DNA from: Flavobacteriales bacterium
Lineage (GTDB): Bacteria; Bacteroidota; Bacteroidia; Flavobacteriales_F; PHOS-HE28
Direction of reading: 5' to 3'
Assembly (NCBI GenBank): GCA_016704485.1
Contig: JADJAA010000002.1
Coordinates: forward strand, 372,001-436,000
DNA: 64,000 nt
Of the stretch, positions 1 to 9,952 are shown one piece after another. The notes beneath the pieces were generated by a model, which was not told the origin of the DNA, made no database searches, and saw nothing but the letters and a program-made list of their open reading frames with translations. Position 1 is the first letter of the stretch; each line of letters begins with the position of its first letter. A program made the translations under genes and the position numbers.

Positions 1-2
1 CA

Positions 3-1700
3 TTCCAGATCGATAGCCTGGACAACTTTACCAACGAGGGGCTTACGTTCAATGGTACCTTGGTAAGTGGCGGGATATTCCCGGACATCAAGGAACCAAT
101 CACCCTACAGAATGATTATGCATTGGGCTTTGAGCGGGCCACTGGAACAGCTGGGTTGCCGCTCTACGGCCGCAAAGCGAAATTCAACGCTACCATCACG
201 CTTAACGGCCGAGGCCTGCAAGGAAATGGAACGTTGGAATACCTCACAACGACGGTAAGTTCCAAGTCGTTGATCTTCATGCCCGACAGCACCTTGGGCC
301 GTGCGGATACCTTGACCAACGTGGCCGCAACAACTCCCACAAAAGTGCCTGAGGTACAAGGAGGCGACCTCTTCGTACGGTTAACACCTGCCGATGATCT
401 ATTGCGCACGGAAATGTTACGCAAGCCAATGGCAATGTTCGGTGGGCAGACATTGTTGCATGGTACCACCGATCTGAAACCATCCGGAATGACCGGGGCT
501 GGTCTGGCGGATTTCGGAAATGCCACATTGAGGTCCGATCTGTATGAATTTGAGACGATGTTGATCCACGCGGATACCAGTGATTTCCGGTTGACCGAAG
601 GAGACACGGCCAGCATTGCATTCCGCACGGACAACGTGAACAGTACCATTGATCTGGATGAGCGGGTCGGAGAATTCGTGAGCAACGGAGATGAAACGAA
701 AGTGGAATTCCCGGTGAACCAGTATTTCTGCTACATGGACCGGTTCAAGTGGTTCATGGATCAGGGCGATATCGAATTGGAAAGCGATCGTACAGCTGCG
801 GCAGCCAACGAGGATCTGCAGCTCGCTGGTTCCAATTTCATAAGCAGCAGACCCGATCAGGACTCGCTTAGTTTCATGGCGCCCAAAGCCCGGTACGATC
901 TTAAACGACACTTGATCACGGCAACGAGTGTGCAATACATCCAGGTCGCGGATGCGTTGATCACACCCGATAGCCTCACCGTAAGGGTCCGTAAGAATGC
1001 CGAAATGGATCCGCTCGATCACGCAGAGGTACTGGCCAATTTCGTTACCAAATATCACAAGATATACGATGCCAACATCGTCATTAAGGCCAAACGTCAG
1101 TACAGCGGAAAAGGCTTCATTGATTACGTCGATGAGAACAACAAGAGCTTTAAGATAGAGCTTCGCAACATCAATGTGGATACGGCCTATCAGACCAACG
1201 CGCTTGGCTCCATTACCAAGGAACAGGACTTTCAACTGAGCCCGGCGTTCGACTTTTTCGGTGATGTGCGATTGGTGGCCAGTGCCAAGGATCTCACCTT
1301 CAGTGGTAGCACCCGTATCCAACATGGTTGCGAAGGACTTGCTCGGAACTGGATGTCATTCACTGGTGAGATCGACCCTGCTGAAGTATTCATCCCGGTT
1401 GCGGATACCTTGTATGATGATCAGGGCGCTCTGATAGGTGCAGGCATTTACCTCACCTATGAAGACCCTTTCAGTATGTACGGGACATTCTTGAGCCGAA
1501 CGAAGGATGATAAGGACCAGAAAGTGATCAGTGCGAAGGGCCTGTTGTTCTATGACAAAGGGCGGAAGGAGTACATGATCTCCAACAAGGACAAGATCCG
1601 CCAACGTGAACTTCCAGGTGATCTGGTAGCATTGGCCGTGGACAATTGCACAGTGCTCGCTGATGGTAAAGTGGATCTAGGCGTGAACTTGGTCAGATAA
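3..1700 (+). CDS. Large conserved Bacteroidota protein of unknown function, partial, upstream part of a frameshifted gene
   Basis: The frame is open to the left edge of the window (it reads FQIDSLDNFTNEG before the TTG at 60), so the true start lies outside and the TTG is only internal. No catalytic motif or named domain is recognisable. The visible 565 residues are beta-strand-like, with repeated Asp/Asn/Gly turns, as in large periplasmic or outer-membrane-associated proteins of this phylum. The frame ends at TAA 1698-1700. The following frame continues the same protein smoothly: reading GTG AAC then shifting back one base gives NLGQIKLTNVGNM. The likely lesion is one missing C at about 1688. 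The downstream part is at 1703-2353. Function is unknown and I do not assign one. Confidence 0.75.
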   Translation, partial: FQIDSLDNFTNEGLTFNGTLVSGGIFPDIKEPITLQNDYALGFERATGTAGLPLYGRKAKFNATITLNGRGLQGNGTLEYLTTTVSSKSLIFMPDSTLGRADTLTNVAATTPTKVPEVQGGDLFVRLTPADDLLRTEMLRKPMAMFGGQTLLHGTTDLKPSGMTGAGLADFGNATLRSDLYEFETMLIHADTSDFRLTEGDTASIAFRTDNVNSTIDLDERVGEFVSNGDETKVEFPVNQYFCYMDRFKWFMDQGDIELESDRTAAAANEDLQLAGSNFISSRPDQDSLSFMAPKARYDLKRHLITATSVQYIQVADALITPDSLTVRVRKNAEMDPLDHAEVLANFVTKYHKIYDANIVIKAKRQYSGKGFIDYVDENNKSFKIELRNINVDTAYQTNALGSITKEQDFQLSPAFDFFGDVRLVASAKDLTFSGSTRIQHGCEGLARNWMSFTGEIDPAEVFIPVADTLYDDQGALIGAGIYLTYEDPFSMYGTFLSRTKDDKDQKVISAKGLLFYDKGRKEYMISNKDKIRQRELPGDLVALAVDNCTVLADGKVDLGVNLVR

Positions 1701-1702
1701 AA

Positions 1703-2353
1703 TTGACCAACGTAGGTAATATGCGGTTCGACGCGGAAGCCGATCTGGCCAGCGGCAATATGGTCATGATGGCGGACTTCTTGTTCCATGACAATGCGTT
1801 GGAACGGATGGCAGCGGAGATATTGGCCTATCCTGATCAGAAACCAATGGATCTCGCAAAGACCAACTACGAGAAGATGTTGCGCGAGGTACTTGGATTG
1901 GAGGCCTCCGATAAGCTCATCAGTGAGTTGAGCATTAAAGGAGAGATCAAAAAACTACCCGATGAATTGGTGAAGCCGATCGTACTTGGCGATGTCCGCT
2001 TGAAATGGGATGGCCCGGAACAAAGTTGGTTGAGCGATGGCGAGATCGCGGTTGCGACCATTCTGAAGAAACCGGTCTATCGTATGGTAAAGGGTAAAGT
2101 GCATCTGGAACGGAAGAGAAGCGGGGACATCATGACCATCTATTTGGCTCTTGATGACCAGACCTACTACTTCTTCCAATACACACGGAATTACCTTTAC
2201 GCTTATAGTAGCGATGCAAGTTTCAATACAATGATCAGTGAGCTTAAGGATGATAAGCGCACAGTTGATGCGAAAAAGGACGAACCGGCCTATCAGTTCA
2301 TCATCGGTACGAAACGTAAAGTGGACGATTTCCGAGAACGTTTCAGGTTGTGA
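1703..2353 (+). CDS. C-terminal part of the same large conserved protein, after a -1 frameshift
   Basis: This frame begins only with a TTG and no convincing ribosome binding site. Its coding sense extends upstream of the TTG (LGQIK), which argues that it is not an independent gene but the last 216 or so residues of the gene in front of it. The end of the protein contains a compact charged segment (around DDKRTVDAKKDEPAYQFIIGT) typical of a finished C-terminus. It ends 3 nt before the plsY start, so it is probably co-transcribed with plsY. No enzymatic motif is visible. An annotation pipeline would probably call it a separate hypothetical protein. Confidence 0.6.
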   Translation: MTNVGNMRFDAEADLASGNMVMMADFLFHDNALERMAAEILAYPDQKPMDLAKTNYEKMLREVLGLEASDKLISELSIKGEIKKLPDELVKPIVLGDVRLKWDGPEQSWLSDGEIAVATILKKPVYRMVKGKVHLERKRSGDIMTIYLALDDQTYYFFQYTRNYLYAYSSDASFNTMISELKDDKRTVDAKKDEPAYQFIIGTKRKVDDFRERFRL

Positions 2354-2356
2354 TAA

Positions 2357-3007
2357 ATGGAGTTCCCTTGGGTATATAGCATCAGTGCAATTGTTGTCGC
2401 GTACTTTTTCGGCAGCATACCATCAAGTGTTTGGTGGGGTAAGGCATTCTATGGAGTGGATGTTCGCGAGCATGGGAGCAGGAATGCCGGAGCAACAAAT
2501 ACGTTCAGGGTATTGGGTTGGCGTGCCGGGGTACCTGTGCTTGTGATAGACATCCTGAAAGGGTTCATTCCCGTTCGCCTGCTCCCGAATTTCAGTGACC
2601 TTGAACCGGATACTGCGCCTTGGATGTGGTTGCGTGTAGCATTGCTATTCGCGGCTGTACTCGGGCACCTCTATCCGATCATGGCAAAGTTCAGAGGAGG
2701 TAAGGGAATGGCCACCTCGCTGGGCGGTGTTCTCGCTGTCCATCCAGGAGCTGCATTGATCTGTCTGATCGTATTCCTCGTTGTATTCCTTCTGAGCAAA
2801 TATGTTTCGTTAGGGTCCTTGGGTGCTGCAATAACATTTCCAATAGCTGTAGCACTCATTTACCATGAAGCCAGTGCGGTCAAAGTAGGTTTTGCAATAA
2901 TCCTATGTTTGTTGGTCTTTTTTACACACCGGGAGAATATAGCCCGGCTTTTGCGTGGTGAGGAGAACAAGATGTCTTTCGCGAGAAAGAACAGTGAAGA
3001 TCGATGA
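2357..3007 (+). CDS. plsY: Glycerol-3-phosphate acyltransferase PlsY
   Basis: Inner-membrane enzyme that transfers an acyl group from acyl-phosphate to sn-glycerol 3-phosphate, making lysophosphatidic acid, the first step of phospholipid synthesis in the PlsX/PlsY route. The 216 residues match the family's usual length. Visible family motifs are FGSIPSS near residue 17, GSRNAGATNTFRVLG near residue 40, and the KFRGGKGMATSLGG loop near residue 113. Several hydrophobic helices separate them. ATG at 2357 lies just after the preceding stop, and the stop overlaps the next start (ATGA), so the gene is in a tight operon. The tail is charged and cytoplasmic-looking. Confidence 0.96.
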   Translation: MEFPWVYSISAIVVAYFFGSIPSSVWWGKAFYGVDVREHGSRNAGATNTFRVLGWRAGVPVLVIDILKGFIPVRLLPNFSDLEPDTAPWMWLRVALLFAAVLGHLYPIMAKFRGGKGMATSLGGVLAVHPGAALICLIVFLVVFLLSKYVSLGSLGAAITFPIAVALIYHEASAVKVGFAIILCLLVFFTHRENIARLLRGEENKMSFARKNSEDR

Positions 3008-6000
3008 TGGAAAAGATCCTGAAAGGTCCTGTTGAGGTGCGCAATGTGATCATTAGCGAGGCCGGAAGGAAATGCGCCGACCCAGAATACCGATCGTTCC
3101 GTTCTGTAGCAATCTTATTGATACTGCTCTTACCGAATTTGCTTCTTGCGCAAGGCGATGTACAATTGCGTGCAAAGGCCGATGCATTGTTCGAGGCGGA
3201 GAAGTTTGCCGAAGCAATGCCGATGTACTCGCAGTTGGTGAGCTTGGAACCCAGCGATCGTACGTTGAACTACTTGTTCGGTACGTGTATTCTTTTCGGA
3301 GGTGCTGATAAGGAAAAGGCAATAGGTCATTTGAAATATGCCACTGATTTTCCCGCAATTCCCACAATGGCGTGGTACTGGTTGGGCAGAGCCTACCATC
3401 TCAATTACAGATTCAAGGATGCCCAGACGGCCTATCAGCGGTTCGTTGGCACGGGCGATAGGAAGGCACTTGAGAAATGGCCCGTTGAAGCGCTGCAACA
3501 GCAATGTCGGAATGGCGAAAAGCTATTGAGTAACCTGAAGGAAATTAAGGTGCGGAATAAGGTGGAGGTCAATGATGTGGATTTCTTCCGATTCTATGAC
3601 CTCAGTGACATCGGGGGCAAGATCGTCGTAATGCCCGAGGAGCTGAAGACCAGTTACGACAAGAAGAAAGAGCTGCGCAGCTTGGTCTATTTGCCGGACA
3701 GAGGGGGGACCTTCTATTTCGGGAGCTACGGCAAGGATGGCAAGACGGGTCTGGACATCTATCGGTCGGAACTTGTCAACGGAAGTTATGCCTCTCCCGT
3801 AAAATTGGCGGGTTATATCAACACCGATCAGGATGAGGATTTTGCATTCCTGCATCCGGATGGCAAAACGTTCTACTTCAGCAGTAAAGGGCATTCCAGT
3901 ATGGGAGGCTATGATGTATTCCGGGCATCGTTCGATAAAGGGTTGGATGCGTTCGGCAGACCGGAGAATATGGACTTTGCCGTCAACACACCGGATGACG
4001 ACATCTTCTACATTGTTGATCCGGAACAAAAGGAGGCCTGCTTTGCGAGTGCGCGTAGCAGTAGTCAAGGGAATCTGCACGTGTATCGGGTTGCAACGGA
4101 GCAGCTCAAATTGAACCTGACGGTGCTAAAAGGCACCTTTGCGAATGGCTTCGATGCTTCTGATCGAAAAGCACACATCGTTGTAGTGGATGACCTCACA
4201 CGGGAAACCGTTATCGACGTTCAAACGGATATCAATGGCTCCTACATTATTTCTCTGCCTAGGAGTGGTCGGTTCCGGTATCAAGTTGATTGTGGCCCCA
4301 CAGGGCGCAAGCATGTAGGGATCGTGGATGTACCTGCGAATGATTCGCCGCGAGCCTATCGGCAAGAGATCGAATTGGTGAATAAGAGCGGTGCGGAAGA
4401 ACTTGTGATCCGGAACTACTTCGATTCACCACTGGATGGCGACATCATTGAGCTGGCGTTGGATGAGATCAAACGGCGGGCTAGGCTTGATGTTGTAAAG
4501 CCCCAAGAGATCGCGGTGGTGCCGACGCCAGAGGTCATTGGCGACGTAATGACCGCAGCCGGTTTCACGGGCGATATCGATAAAGCTGCGGCGGTGCGAT
4601 TGGCGCAGAACGACGCGGCAGAGGAAGAGATGAAAGCCAATGAGATGCTTAGCGATAGCAAAGAAGCTTTCGGAATTGCAATATCATCGGTGAACGATGC
4701 GGAAAAGGCAGCCGCGCGAGCAGAGCAATTGTTGACCGAGGCCAATGCTGCATCGAGTGAGGAGGCCAAGAACAAGCTGATGACCGATGCCGCGCGCGAG
4801 CGGCAGCATGCGCGTGATGCACACATGCGAGCACGCGCTGCGCAACGAACAGGTCTGGATCTGGAGACCGAAAGTGCAGCTGCTCGGCAACGCGGTATTG
4901 CCGCGACCAAACGATCCAACGACGTTCAACAAGCACTCAATGCGAACAACGATAAAGCAGCGCTTCCATTGCTGATCGCATTGCGCAAACATCTGGAAGA
5001 AAAAGCAGGACCCGGTGGTGAAAAGGATTTTGTGGAACTGCAGCGCAGGGCGGCCACCGCGAAGAAGGAAGAAGGGGATAGAGCCATGTCACAGGCCAAT
5101 TCGAAAAGCTTGGATGAGACCGAATTGAAAAATAGGCTGGCCAGGGCAAAGCGCGAAGTGGTGGAAGCGCGAGGGAGCAAGAAGGAAACGCTGGAAAAAG
5201 AGATCGCTGAATACCAGACCCAATTGGGATACCTGCATGATGAGACCGAAGCCGCATTCGCTAAGGCCGATGTGCTCAATCGCGAGACCAAGGTCATGAA
5301 GGGGCAAGTGATGCTCACGAAGAAACTTGCAACTACCAGTTCCGGGAACAAAGCCGATCCGGATAAGAATGATGTGGCTTCCTTGGGTCAACGTATTGGT
5401 GGCATCGGTACGCGTATCGCGAATATTGAAGTGGATGAACGCTACGATCCGGAACTAAGTACCAATGAGGCGGAGGTAGAAGCGCGCATGTTCGATTGGA
5501 ACGGTTCATATGCGGCTACGGCAAGCAACGGTATCACAGCCACTCGTGCTGCGGAAAGAGAATCGGTCACGGAACGCGTTGATACCAGAAAGAACGAGGT
5601 CGCCGGTGAGGAACTTACCCAAGAGACTTCGCCCGATACCGACGTTGCGGATGTGCCAACAGGACAAGGAAAACCGGATGAGGATACCACCGCTTCTGCA
5701 TTGCCAAGCGTTCGCTTAGCTTCTGTTGGTGAGAATAGCAACGGCACCAATGATCAAATAGCAGGAAAGACCAATAACACCGATGGAACTGGAACAAAGG
5801 ACCCAGCTACAACGAGTGATCAAGATCGAACCAGAGTTAGTTCAGCCGACCCTTCGGTAGTGCCGTCCACGACAAGTGAGAAGACCGCATCAACGCCAGA
5901 GGAACTTTCACCGGAAGAGATCAGGAATGCAGGCGAGAATGATGCACTGGTTGTAATGAACACTGAAGCACCATCTGAGCTGGATGCGGCCACTAAGCGA

Positions 6001-9000
6001 TTCGTTCTGGAGAATGAGCTCGCCGAGTTGCGTCAAATTGAAAAGGCGGAGAAGGACGCCGGAAAGAAGCAGGAGATCGCACAGCGCATGGCTGAACTCG
6101 ACGTTTTATTGAATGCACCGGTGCCTGAGCCGGAAGAGGCAAATGCCGAGATCGCCACCGATGAGGATCTGCGACCTACAGCAGCCGATATGGAACGAGT
6201 GCCGATGACGTTCGATCCTGGAATTAAGGACAGCCTCTTGATCACGGACCTGTATAGCGACTATTCCAAGGACAAGGCCCGGATCTTGAAAATGGACGAT
6301 CCCATTGATCGTGCTGATGGTCTCAACGGATTGGAATTGATGCTCGCCGATAGTCTCCGTGGTGAGATGGTAAGGCAGCTCGCAGTGTTGCAATTGGATT
6401 CCAGCCAAGCAGGAACGATCCTTCCGCGTATTTCACGTTTGAGCAAGATGCGCGAGGAGCGTATTGAAACAGGAGCACAGTACGCCGCCGTGGCGCAGCA
6501 GGTCGCGGAGGCACAGCCGGAGGAACCCGGTATGAATTCGATCCAACTTTCAGAAGTGATCGGTTCCCAAGAAGAGAAAGAACCGGAAACGGCCAAAGCG
6601 CGGCATCCAATTCTTGACCGTTTCATCAGCGTAGACCCCGATCCGAAGAATGTCTACGCAAGTGATCTTGCGCACAGGGCAGATGGCTTGGACAATGCAC
6701 TTGCATTCAAAACGGCCGACCTCGCGCGTATCGATGGGATCCAGGGGGAACTTGATTCGCTCAACAACCTGCTGATGGGCCATGCACGAGATAAGGAGTA
6801 CGATAAGTTGATCAAGGAAATGAGTCAGTTGCACGATGAGCGCTACATCATCCGCACGGACCTGGGCCAACGGTCCGCGTTCCTAACGAAGAGCGAATTT
6901 ACTGAAGCGAAGGACAGTGTTAAGACATTGGAGGCCGTTGTGAAGTCAAAAGCATTGTTGGTGGACGAGCCGTTGTGGGTCATGGCCAAAGCATTGCGCT
7001 CAGATGCCGATATGCAATTCGAACAAGCTGCCGAAATGCGCAAGCAAGCGGACCGGATCAATGATATTTTTGAGCGTGATAGCTTGTATCGTACCGCGTA
7101 TGGATCGGAGCTGGAAGGGTTGCGCAGTATCGACGAGGCAATTACGGTGAACAACTATATCCTGAGCGACGAATTCAAGGAAGGAGAACAACTCGAATAC
7201 GTTACGGTTGCTTCTCGCGTATTGGGCATCCCGGAACCAGTTGCGGAACGGTCTGAGGAAATTGCTGCCAATAGCGAACAGGAACAAGATTCCGGAACGG
7301 ATGTCGCGATCACCGATCTGAACACCATGGATCCGGTCCGGAATGACACGACCGACCAAGCCGAAGATCAGATCGCACAGGCAACTGGAACTCCGGATAC
7401 GGATACGATCTCGGATCCCGCAGCTTCATTGACGGAGGGCAGTACAGAAGCAGAACAGAACAATGAACTGATATCCGAAGTCGTGGAGGATAATGTTGAT
7501 CCGGTCCAGAGCAACGAACCGATCGATCAAGTAGCGGAACTGGTTCCAGTTCCAGTACCCGCAAGTGGAACAGTTACGGATAATGTTGATCAAGTAGTGA
7601 TCCCAATTGAAGCAGAAGACTTGATCAGTGAACCAGCTACGACTTCCGTGATCGATACATCAGCATCAGAAACCGTAGCGGAGACCCTGGATCGAGATCC
7701 AACTAGTACCGATCCGATCGTTGCCGATACCCCACCGGCCAACAACGAAAGTACTAGTGAGGAAGCAAGTGCAACCTTGGAAGAGAACGGATCAGAACCG
7801 AGCATAACGGCACCAGCGGTGAACACCACAGGGGATCCAATTGTATTGAACAACGACCCAACAGCCGCGACAAGCGAGGGCTCATCCGCAAAGACGGTAC
7901 TCACAACGGAAGGGACCATTGTACCCGCAGCTGAGGATAGAGCCGATGCTATTGCGGAACGGATCATCGGTGAACAGCCCACGGATCGACGTCGACCCAT
8001 CGAGTATTATGCGTCATTCCTGCAAGTGGAGGACATCTCAGATCCATCGGTTTTCCCAGAACCTACGATAAAGGACCCTGATCGACTTCAGGTCATGGCA
8101 GAATCCGCGGTCCGTGAGGCAATTGATCTGGAAAGATCATCATTGGAAAAAGCAGAGTTGGCGGCCGTGAATTTGACGGAAGCATCTACAGCGAAAAAGA
8201 GGGACAAAGCTGAATTGGAGATCCTGGCCGTGCGCAATACAGCACTATCGGATTCGTTGCATACCGCCTCTGTGCAACGCGATCGTGAAGCGCGTATGTT
8301 GGACATCCAACTCCAGCAAATGAAGCAGAGCGAGTTGTTCAGGGAGCGGATGCTTAGATACTATTACATGACCCCTGAAGAGCTCACGATGATCGAGGCA
8401 CGATCGGATCAGAACCTTTATTTCCAAGCGCGTGCTAAAGCCCAGGATCAACAGAATGCGGCCGATGAAGCAGCACGCAATGCACAAGCGGATCGCGTTG
8501 CTGGTGAGTCGCTTCGAGCAGAAGCGATCAGGGTGGGAGAGAATGCAGGTGGATCTGTTTCTGCGGATGAAGCCGCGCAGACCGCTGGTTTATTGCAACT
8601 ACGGGCTGGTAGAATGATGGCCAGAGCGGATTCACTCGGCGATGTGGCAGAACGTCTGCGCATTGCCGCATTGAACAGTAACAACAAAGCATCCATGGTG
8701 ATGCAGACCATGCAAACGGATCTCGCTACGGAGACGGTTGCACTCGAAACACGTACAAGCGTTGTGAACGATCCGATCGCCGATCTCGTTTCACCAAGCA
8801 CAACTGTCGCAGATCCTTCGCCTGTGCCGACACCAGCACCAGCACCAGCACCGACACCAGTATCCGATCCATCGCCTGCAATTGCCGGAACCATTCCCGC
8901 CGTGCTGAAGGAAGATGTATTCGACATCCGTTCAACTCCGGTTGTTCGCACGGAAGCGATTCCAATTGACGCAGCAATACCGGAAGGCATTGTTTTCAAA

Positions 9001-9810
9001 GTGCAGATCGGTGCATTCAAATCCGGGATCTCGAAGGACGCATTCAGCGAACTAACACCGATCACCGGAGAGACCGTAGGCAATGGATTCGTACGCTACA
9101 CCGCCGGTATGTTCACCGGTTTCGAAGGCGCCGCGAAAGCCAAGGATCTAGTACGTGAAAGAGGATACGGTGATGCCTTCGTTGTTGCTTACCAGGACGG
9201 AAAACGCATACCATTAGGTGATGCGATGCGCCAGACGGGTGCCGCTGGTGTAGAGCCTGCTAGTGCAGCTATAACTACGGCACCAGCATCCACCACACCA
9301 ACGCCTACCGTTGTAACGCCGGCTCCTGCAACTTCAACCACCGTACCGGCCGCTACCACCGTACCTGTAACTACGCCACCTGCGAATACCGACGAAGCCA
9401 TTTTGGCCACATATCCGGCCACTGCCGAAGAAGTGTTAGCGAGCTACACGCCACCCGTTGATGCTACCGCGTATTACAATGAACCCGGCGCAGCACCAGC
9501 GAAACAAGTAGAGACCGTGAAAGGATTGTTCTTCACAGTTCAGGTCGGTGTGTACAGTAAGCCGGTTGCATTGGATCGGATCTTCAACATTGAGCCATTG
9601 AACAGTGAACGCACGGCAACAGGAAAGATCCGTTACACAACGGGCATGTTCCTGGATACTGACGCTGCAAGAACACGCAAGGATGTGACCGTTACACTCG
9701 GTGTCAGCGACGCGTACGTAACGGCATACATCAACGGAAAGCGCATCCCGCTGAGCGAAGCAAATGCACTATTGGCAAAGTTCGGTACGTCGATCCTAGC
9801 CCAACCCTGA
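3004..9810 (+). CDS. Giant TPR / PD40-like / coiled-coil protein with two C-terminal SPOR domains
   Basis: A protein of 2268 residues. A hydrophobic signal segment lies at about 30-50 (VAILLILLLPNLLLAQG), preceded by an unusually long charged leader, so the real start could be later. TPR-like helices cover about 50-180. PD40/WD40-like beta-propeller strands lie at about 225-365, with the repeated YFSS and FYFGSYG pattern. A short beta domain follows at about 370-460. Long Ala/Glu/Lys coiled coils and acidic Ser/Thr/Asp low-complexity linkers occupy most of 540-1960. A Pro/Ala run (PTPAPAPAPTPVSDPSP) precedes two SPOR domains at about 1994-2075 and 2173-2250, both ending in GKRIPL. SPOR domains bind denuded peptidoglycan, so I infer a periplasmic or outer-membrane envelope role. 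The start overlaps the plsY stop by 4 nt. Confidence 0.85.
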   Translation: MMEKILKGPVEVRNVIISEAGRKCADPEYRSFRSVAILLILLLPNLLLAQGDVQLRAKADALFEAEKFAEAMPMYSQLVSLEPSDRTLNYLFGTCILFGGADKEKAIGHLKYATDFPAIPTMAWYWLGRAYHLNYRFKDAQTAYQRFVGTGDRKALEKWPVEALQQQCRNGEKLLSNLKEIKVRNKVEVNDVDFFRFYDLSDIGGKIVVMPEELKTSYDKKKELRSLVYLPDRGGTFYFGSYGKDGKTGLDIYRSELVNGSYASPVKLAGYINTDQDEDFAFLHPDGKTFYFSSKGHSSMGGYDVFRASFDKGLDAFGRPENMDFAVNTPDDDIFYIVDPEQKEACFASARSSSQGNLHVYRVATEQLKLNLTVLKGTFANGFDASDRKAHIVVVDDLTRETVIDVQTDINGSYIISLPRSGRFRYQVDCGPTGRKHVGIVDVPANDSPRAYRQEIELVNKSGAEELVIRNYFDSPLDGDIIELALDEIKRRARLDVVKPQEIAVVPTPEVIGDVMTAAGFTGDIDKAAAVRLAQNDAAEEEMKANEMLSDSKEAFGIAISSVNDAEKAAARAEQLLTEANAASSEEAKNKLMTDAARERQHARDAHMRARAAQRTGLDLETESAAARQRGIAATKRSNDVQQALNANNDKAALPLLIALRKHLEEKAGPGGEKDFVELQRRAATAKKEEGDRAMSQANSKSLDETELKNRLARAKREVVEARGSKKETLEKEIAEYQTQLGYLHDETEAAFAKADVLNRETKVMKGQVMLTKKLATTSSGNKADPDKNDVASLGQRIGGIGTRIANIEVDERYDPELSTNEAEVEARMFDWNGSYAATASNGITATRAAERESVTERVDTRKNEVAGEELTQETSPDTDVADVPTGQGKPDEDTTASALPSVRLASVGENSNGTNDQIAGKTNNTDGTGTKDPATTSDQDRTRVSSADPSVVPSTTSEKTASTPEELSPEEIRNAGENDALVVMNTEAPSELDAATKRFVLENELAELRQIEKAEKDAGKKQEIAQRMAELDVLLNAPVPEPEEANAEIATDEDLRPTAADMERVPMTFDPGIKDSLLITDLYSDYSKDKARILKMDDPIDRADGLNGLELMLADSLRGEMVRQLAVLQLDSSQAGTILPRISRLSKMREERIETGAQYAAVAQQVAEAQPEEPGMNSIQLSEVIGSQEEKEPETAKARHPILDRFISVDPDPKNVYASDLAHRADGLDNALAFKTADLARIDGIQGELDSLNNLLMGHARDKEYDKLIKEMSQLHDERYIIRTDLGQRSAFLTKSEFTEAKDSVKTLEAVVKSKALLVDEPLWVMAKALRSDADMQFEQAAEMRKQADRINDIFERDSLYRTAYGSELEGLRSIDEAITVNNYILSDEFKEGEQLEYVTVASRVLGIPEPVAERSEEIAANSEQEQDSGTDVAITDLNTMDPVRNDTTDQAEDQIAQATGTPDTDTISDPAASLTEGSTEAEQNNELISEVVEDNVDPVQSNEPIDQVAELVPVPVPASGTVTDNVDQVVIPIEAEDLISEPATTSVIDTSASETVAETLDRDPTSTDPIVADTPPANNESTSEEASATLEENGSEPSITAPAVNTTGDPIVLNNDPTAATSEGSSAKTVLTTEGTIVPAAEDRADAIAERIIGEQPTDRRRPIEYYASFLQVEDISDPSVFPEPTIKDPDRLQVMAESAVREAIDLERSSLEKAELAAVNLTEASTAKKRDKAELEILAVRNTALSDSLHTASVQRDREARMLDIQLQQMKQSELFRERMLRYYYMTPEELTMIEARSDQNLYFQARAKAQDQQNAADEAARNAQADRVAGESLRAEAIRVGENAGGSVSADEAAQTAGLLQLRAGRMMARADSLGDVAERLRIAALNSNNKASMVMQTMQTDLATETVALETRTSVVNDPIADLVSPSTTVADPSPVPTPAPAPAPTPVSDPSPAIAGTIPAVLKEDVFDIRSTPVVRTEAIPIDAAIPEGIVFKVQIGAFKSGISKDAFSELTPITGETVGNGFVRYTAGMFTGFEGAAKAKDLVRERGYGDAFVVAYQDGKRIPLGDAMRQTGAAGVEPASAAITTAPASTTPTPTVVTPAPATSTTVPAATTVPVTTPPANTDEAILATYPATAEEVLASYTPPVDATAYYNEPGAAPAKQVETVKGLFFTVQVGVYSKPVALDRIFNIEPLNSERTATGKIRYTTGMFLDTDAARTRKDVTVTLGVSDAYVTAYINGKRIPLSEANALLAKFGTSILAQP

Positions 9811-9884
9811 TCCGGGTCAAAGCCATCTCCTCGGTAGTAATTCGATCAGATCCAAGAGCAGTTTGCGAGCAATGCGCGCATTTC

Positions 9885-9918
9885 CCCCTCTCCTTGGGAG
9901 AGGGGCAGGGGTGAGGTT
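9885..9918. repeat. Short palindromic repeat of the CCCCTCTCC...GGAGAGGGG type
   Basis: A perfect 9-bp inverted repeat (CCCCTCTCC at 9885-9893 and GGAGAGGGG at 9897-9905) with a 3-nt loop is followed by CAGGGGTGAGG. A related but expanded version occurs at 12570-12631, beginning CCCCTCTCTTCC and ending GCAGGGTGAGG. It looks like an interspersed REP-like element. No U-tract follows, so it is not an obvious terminator, although it is the only stem-loop close downstream of the giant SPOR gene. Confidence 0.55.
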
Positions 9919-9952
9919 GTCCATGCAGTCCAAAGTTGATCTCTGTCCGTTT

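Noticed and set aside
417..1325. 302-residue open frame on the minus strand
   Set aside because: It lies antisense to the large conserved gene, has no domain-like sequence and reflects the codon bias of the plus-strand frame.
1683..1705. Programmed -1 ribosomal frameshift
   Set aside because: No X-XXY-YYZ slippery sequence and no strong following stem-loop are visible before the TAA.
8448..9083. 211-residue minus-strand frame rich in Ser/Ala
   Set aside because: It is a mirror of the low-complexity and SPOR-proximal part of the giant protein; no start signal or family resemblance.
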